The notes below the pieces were generated by a model. The model was not told the origin of the DNA. It worked only from the letters and a program-made list of their open reading frames with translations, and ran no database searches. A program made the position numbers and the translations under genes. DNA of 64,000 nt from Agromyces mangrovi (GTDB lineage Bacteria > Actinomycetota > Actinomycetes > Actinomycetales > Microbacteriaceae), in NCBI RefSeq assembly GCF_030296695.1, contig NZ_AP027737.1, positions 806,001 through 870,000 on the forward strand. Direction: 5' to 3'. This document shows positions 60,789 to 64,000 of this stretch, piece by piece; position 1 is the first letter of the stretch; every line of letters starts with the position of its first letter.

Positions 60789-61439
60789 TCAGGGCCCCGG
60801 CCACATGGGCGAGTCGAGCTCGCGGTCGAGGTCGGCGAGGAGCTCGGCGACCTGCGGCTCGACGACGCCGGCGATCCCCTCCGCGATGCGCGCGCGGTGG
60901 TCGCGCAGCGCGGCGCAGATGCGGCGCCCGATCTGCTTCGCGAACTCGTCCGCCAGCCGGACCTCCTCGCGGATGGCGGCCTTCTCCTCGGCCGAGAGGG
61001 GGCGCGGATGCTCCGCCTCCGCGCCCTCCGCCGCGTCGCGCTCGAGCCCGCCGATCGTGAACAGGAACGGCTGGTCGGGCGACGGGTCCGGATCGAGCTC
61101 GAGTCCGCGGTACTCGGGGTCGAGCCCCTCGCCCGGACGGTAGGGCCGACGCGCCTTGCGCTCCTCGGCCTGGCGCAGCTCGCGGTGCAGCAGCGGGAGG
61201 TTGCGGTCGGTGTAGTCGTCGACGGCCACGTCGATGATGCCCTTCATGCGCATCGACAGGGCGTGCTGCACGCCGTGCGGCACGTCGACCTCGAGGCCCG
61301 CCGCGGCGAGGATCGGCGAGCCGAAGCAGCGTCGGCAGAGCCGCACCCGGGCACGTGCGGTGCCGGGGCGCCACCGCGGGAGCCAGCGGAGCCAGTTGTC
61401 GACCTCGTGGCTGACCCGAGCCTCGATCGACCCGTCCAT
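60789..61439 (-). CDS. Conserved hypothetical protein with CxxC motif
   Basis: A 216-residue soluble protein that I do not recognise. Near residues 35-38 CRRC is a possible metal-binding pair, but no second pair follows. It is rich in Arg and Glu, with predicted helices (EEKAAIREEVRLADEFAKQI) and a WPGP end. No signal peptide or membrane segment. It lies upstream of the str promoter on the same strand, next to the WXG100 locus, and its relation to either is unknown. Confidence 0.7.
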   Translation of the reverse strand: MDGSIEARVSHEVDNWLRWLPRWRPGTARARVRLCRRCFGSPILAAAGLEVDVPHGVQHALSMRMKGIIDVAVDDYTDRNLPLLHRELRQAEERKARRPYRPGEGLDPEYRGLELDPDPSPDQPFLFTIGGLERDAAEGAEAEHPRPLSAEEKAAIREEVRLADEFAKQIGRRICAALRDHRARIAEGIAGVVEPQVAELLADLDRELDSPMWPGP

Positions 61440-61498
61440 CGCGGTTCACGCTAGCGCGTGCACGCCTCCGATGCACCGCGCGGCGGACGCACGGCGCG

Positions 61499-61975
61499 TC
61501 ACGTGCGCTCCTCCCAGGGCCAGCGCGGCGGCCCGGCGCTGCGGCCGCGCCGCCGGACGAGCGCGATGTCGGCCCACGTCACGGCCGCCGCGAAGAGCGC
61601 CACGATCGACGTGAACGGGCTCAGCACGAGGGTGACGGCGAAGTCGAGCGAGTCGACGGTGCCCCCGTACGCGATCACCCCGGTCAGCACGTACCCGGCC
61701 CACGCGGCGACGCCCGTCCAGATGCCGAACCAGGTGGAGGCGGCCTGGTCGCGGAACCGGCGACCGGGCACCGCGAACAGCAGCATCGCCAGCAGCACCA
61801 GCACCGCCACCCCGACCATCGCGGGGCCGAGCAGCAGGCCCGCGTCGGGCAACGTGATCGGGTCGCCGCCGAACAGCAGGGCGAGGAAGCCGAACGCGCA
61901 GACCAGGGCGGCGAGATACGTCGCGGTCGCGAACGGGGCGAGCGCCCGGGCGTAGTTCCGCTGGTCGGCGTCCAT
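61499..61975 (-). CDS. Small membrane protein, four predicted segments
   Basis: A 158-residue protein with four hydrophobic segments (about 14-33, 45-67, 85-105 and 112-132) and a basic, proline/tryptophan-ending C-terminus (RRRGRSAGPPRWPWEERT). I do not recognise a characterised family. ATG 61973-61975 has no competing start. It stands between the CxxC protein and the WXG100 gene on the same strand and may belong to the same secretion-linked locus. Confidence 0.7.
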   Translation of the reverse strand: MDADQRNYARALAPFATATYLAALVCAFGFLALLFGGDPITLPDAGLLLGPAMVGVAVLVLLAMLLFAVPGRRFRDQAASTWFGIWTGVAAWAGYVLTGVIAYGGTVDSLDFAVTLVLSPFTSIVALFAAAVTWADIALVRRRGRSAGPPRWPWEERT

Positions 61976-62057
61976 CGTCCGAGCCTACGCCGCAGGCCCC
62001 GGCCCGAACGCGCCGAGGGGAGGCTCGCGCCTCCCCTCGTTCCGCGTCCCCCGCCGA

Positions 62058-62345
62058 TCAGCCGCCCGCGAGCTGCTGGTCGAGGTCCTGGATCGCGTGC
62101 ATCATCGCGCGCAGCGACTCGCCCATCTCGCCGATGCCGTCCACGGCCGACTTCAGGCCCGTCGTCAGCTCCTCGTAGCCCTGCCCGAACCGGCCGGACG
62201 CGTGCTGGGTGCGGAAGTCCTCGCCCAGCAGGTTGTCCACCGACGCCTTCAGCTGGTCGAGCTGCGCCTGGATGTCGTCCCGCGCGTCGCCGAGCTTCGC
62301 CGCCATGGCCTCCATCTCGCCGTACGACGCTCCGAAGTCCGCCAT
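62058..62345 (-). CDS. WXG100 family type VII secretion target
   Basis: A 95-residue helical-hairpin protein of ESAT-6/CFP-10 size. MADFGASYGEMEAMAAKLG begins helix 1, and the turn and start of helix 2 read LLGEDFRTQHASGRFGQGYEEL, matching WXG100 proteins except that the tryptophan of the W-x-G motif is Asp-Phe here. Ends LDQQLAGG. ATG 62345 has GGTGG upstream; an in-frame ATG nine codons earlier exists but lacks homology. Likely exported as a dimer by a type VII system whose machinery is outside the window. Confidence 0.85.
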   Translation of the reverse strand: MADFGASYGEMEAMAAKLGDARDDIQAQLDQLKASVDNLLGEDFRTQHASGRFGQGYEELTTGLKSAVDGIGEMGESLRAMMHAIQDLDQQLAGG

Positions 62346-62462
62346 GAGTTCCACCTTCCCGATCGTCTCCACCGGTCCCTCGCGGACCGAACGACACCTA
62401 CGCTAACCCGGCCCGCACCGACGGGCGATGGGCAGCGCTCCCCACCCGTGGACAGTGCACGC

Positions 62463-63413
62463 TCACGCCGAGTGCGGGGCCTGCGGTGGCACGTGCGCCG
62501 CCTCGGCCTCGGCGAGCAGCAGGGCCCCCACCGGCTCGGACGAGATCGCGCGCACCCGTCGCGGAGCGAGCAGCCCGCGCCGCGACAGCCGCTCGAGTGC
62601 GGCAGCGCGCGCTGCCTCCATCGCCGATCGTTCGTCGTCCGACAGCGCCGCGAGCGCCTCGTCGACTCGTTCGACCGCGCGGAGCCGCGCGTCGGCGACG
62701 TCGGCGAGGAACGGGTCGGCGATCGCCCGGTCGTCGGCCGTGTCGGCGTCCAGTGCCGCGCGCATCCGCACCCGGCGCACCGAATCCACGACCGCGAGCG
62801 CCAGCATGGGGACGGCGGACACCACGATCACCGGGAGCCAGCCGTCGGCCGAGGCCGCGTTCAGCGGGTCGTCCGCGACCCGCTGGAGTGCGAGGCCGGC
62901 GGTCACCACCCCCACCGCGCCGGTGCCGATGGCGATGCGCGGCAGGGGCTGCAGCAGCCGTGGCGCGGCCGGCGCGGCGACGAGCAGCACGAGCGCGGCG
63001 ACGCCGGAGACGGACGCGAGCACGCCGCCGACGGCGAGGGCGTCGGCCAGCCCGATCGTCCCGCGAGCGACGAGCAGCGCGAAGGCGACCGTGACCGGCA
63101 GCAGGAGTGCCCCGGTGAGCAGCAGCGAGGCGCACCCGGCGCGGGGATGGTCGGACTCGGCACGTGCCGCGATGCGCACGACCGCGGCGGCGCCGCCCTG
63201 CGCGCGGTCGGCCGCCGCCACCTCGTCGCCGTAGTCCCGCGCTTCGCGCTCGACGGCGCCCAGCACGTCGGGCGCGGAGGCGAGCAGCCGACGGTCGAGG
63301 TCGGCGAGCTCGGCGGGGCCGGCGGCGCGCACGGACCGGGCCCACTCGGCGGCGGCGTCGGCACCGGGCATCCGCTCGCCGCCTGCCGGCTCGGAACCCG
63401 CCGGTTCAGCCAT
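62463..63413 (-). CDS. Hypothetical membrane protein of the type VII-linked locus
   Basis: A 316-residue protein. The first 95 residues are polar and helical, followed by about four hydrophobic segments (95-115, 123-147, 160-175, 190-212), then a long charged C-terminal helix region (DERSAMEAARAAALERLSRR). I recognise no characterised family. Its start overlaps the end of the next gene by eight bases, so both are made together, 117 bases upstream of the WXG100 gene. Confidence 0.68.
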   Translation of the reverse strand: MAEPAGSEPAGGERMPGADAAAEWARSVRAAGPAELADLDRRLLASAPDVLGAVEREARDYGDEVAAADRAQGGAAAVVRIAARAESDHPRAGCASLLLTGALLLPVTVAFALLVARGTIGLADALAVGGVLASVSGVAALVLLVAAPAAPRLLQPLPRIAIGTGAVGVVTAGLALQRVADDPLNAASADGWLPVIVVSAVPMLALAVVDSVRRVRMRAALDADTADDRAIADPFLADVADARLRAVERVDEALAALSDDERSAMEAARAAALERLSRRGLLAPRRVRAISSEPVGALLLAEAEAAHVPPQAPHSA

Positions 63414-63987
63414 CGGACGGCAGGATGCGCAGGGTCTGCACGATCTGCTCGAGCTGCTCCTCGAGCAGGCCGAGTACGGTCGGCCTGGTGGGCGAGGTCA
63501 GCACGTGCACCGCGAACCCGTCGGCCGCGAAGGCGTAGCTGATGCCGCCGACCGGGTGCCCGGCGGCATCCGGTGCCGCAGCGACGAAGGTCGACCTGCG
63601 ACCGGCGCCGAGGCCCGCCGCGGTCACGTCCTCGACCACGGGCGGGATCGCGAGCGGCAGGTCGGGCGTGAGCGCGTGGCGCAGCCCCGCCGCGACGTCG
63701 TCGCCCTCGGCGATCGCGGCGACGCGCACGTGCACGACCGCGGTGACCGGCACCGCGTACGGGCGGAACAGCAGGGTGAGCGCGTCGTCGGGGGCGACCT
63801 GCGCGCGCACCTCGTCGAGCATCACCCGGAGCGCCATGCGCTGCTCGTCGCCGAACGCGCCGCGCCCGGCGGCGTAGCCGGCCTCGAGCTCGGACGCGAA
63901 CGCGTCCCACCGTTCGGCCGTCGCCTCGCGGGGCACGACGCTCCACGAGGCATCCGGCACCTGCAGGTCGAGGTCCGTGGCGTTCAC
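63406..63987 (-). CDS. Hypothetical protein of the type VII-linked locus
   Basis: A 193-residue soluble protein starting at GTG (63987). It is mixed alpha/beta, with no signal peptide or membrane segment; VPDASWSVVPREATAERW opens it and the end is a helix (LGLLEEQLEQIVQTLRILPSDG). The size and the company of a WXG100 gene and a membrane protein suggest an accessory or chaperone of type VII secretion, but this is inference. The locus continues beyond the window's right edge. Confidence 0.65.
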   Translation of the reverse strand: MNATDLDLQVPDASWSVVPREATAERWDAFASELEAGYAAGRGAFGDEQRMALRVMLDEVRAQVAPDDALTLLFRPYAVPVTAVVHVRVAAIAEGDDVAAGLRHALTPDLPLAIPPVVEDVTAAGLGAGRRSTFVAAAPDAAGHPVGGISYAFAADGFAVHVLTSPTRPTVLGLLEEQLEQIVQTLRILPSDG

Positions 63988-64000
63988 CGGGCGCCCTCCG

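Overview
The window is a gene-dense, high-G+C stretch (about 70% G+C by eye) from a Gram-positive actinobacterium of the order Micrococcales, most likely family Microbacteriaceae. Grounds: ribosomal-protein and housekeeping content, alanine/lysine-rich tails on L15, L17 and L29, a GuaB3 protein beside GuaB, a tandem CIRCE upstream of groES, and a WXG100 type VII substrate with small membrane partners. The genus cannot be fixed from sequence alone. Nearly all genes lie on the minus strand; I see no tRNA, rRNA, insertion sequence, CRISPR array or prophage.

Layout. 1-6116 (minus): start of guaA, a DUF3817 membrane protein, SURF1, glpD, guaB3 and guaB. 6345-10335 (plus): a branched-chain amino-acid-type ABC importer, livH-livM-livG-livF, converging on its lipoprotein binding protein (10534-11841, minus). 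12051-13451 (minus): rarD and groES. 13620-14807 (plus): a THUMP-like methyltransferase. 14828-16384 (minus): three adjacent small membrane proteins of DUF4190 type. 16533-22577 (minus): glmS-acpS-alr-tsaE-tsaB-rimI-tsaD, wall precursor genes joined to the tRNA t6A genes. 22681-23637 (plus): coaA. 23674-27105 (minus): truA, rplM, rpsI, glmM. 27152-30227 (minus): an acyltransferase and a double-GNAT protein.

30323-60510 holds the ribosomal superoperons, all minus strand. Read in the direction of transcription: rpsL-rpsG-fusA-tuf, a MurE-like ligase, rpsJ through rpsS-rplV-rpsC-rplP-rpmC-rpsQ, rplN-rplX-rplE-rpsH-rplF-rplR-rpsE-rpmD-rplO-secY-adk-map, then an 8-kb mannitol phosphotransferase block (mtlR divergent, then EIIB, ptsH, ptsI, mtlA, mtlF, mtlD), then infA-rpmJ-rpsM-rpsK-rpoA-rplQ. 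No rpsN lies between rplE and rpsH. 60789-63987 (minus) holds an unknown CxxC protein, a small membrane protein, a WXG100 protein and two further proteins of a probable type VII secretion-linked locus.

Five genes (guaA, livH, rpsK, rplV, rplC) are each broken by one missing base in or beside a G/C run. Four are normally essential, so these are far more likely sequence errors than pseudogenes. The features I find least explained are an over-represented CGGATGCC/GGCATCCG word that also forms hairpins after rplE, rpsG and livF; an extracytoplasmic beta-sandwich-like domain on the N-terminus of LivH; the mannitol block splitting the ribosomal superoperon; and a MurE-like ligase between tuf and rpsJ. 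I do not see a clear new defence or mobile system.
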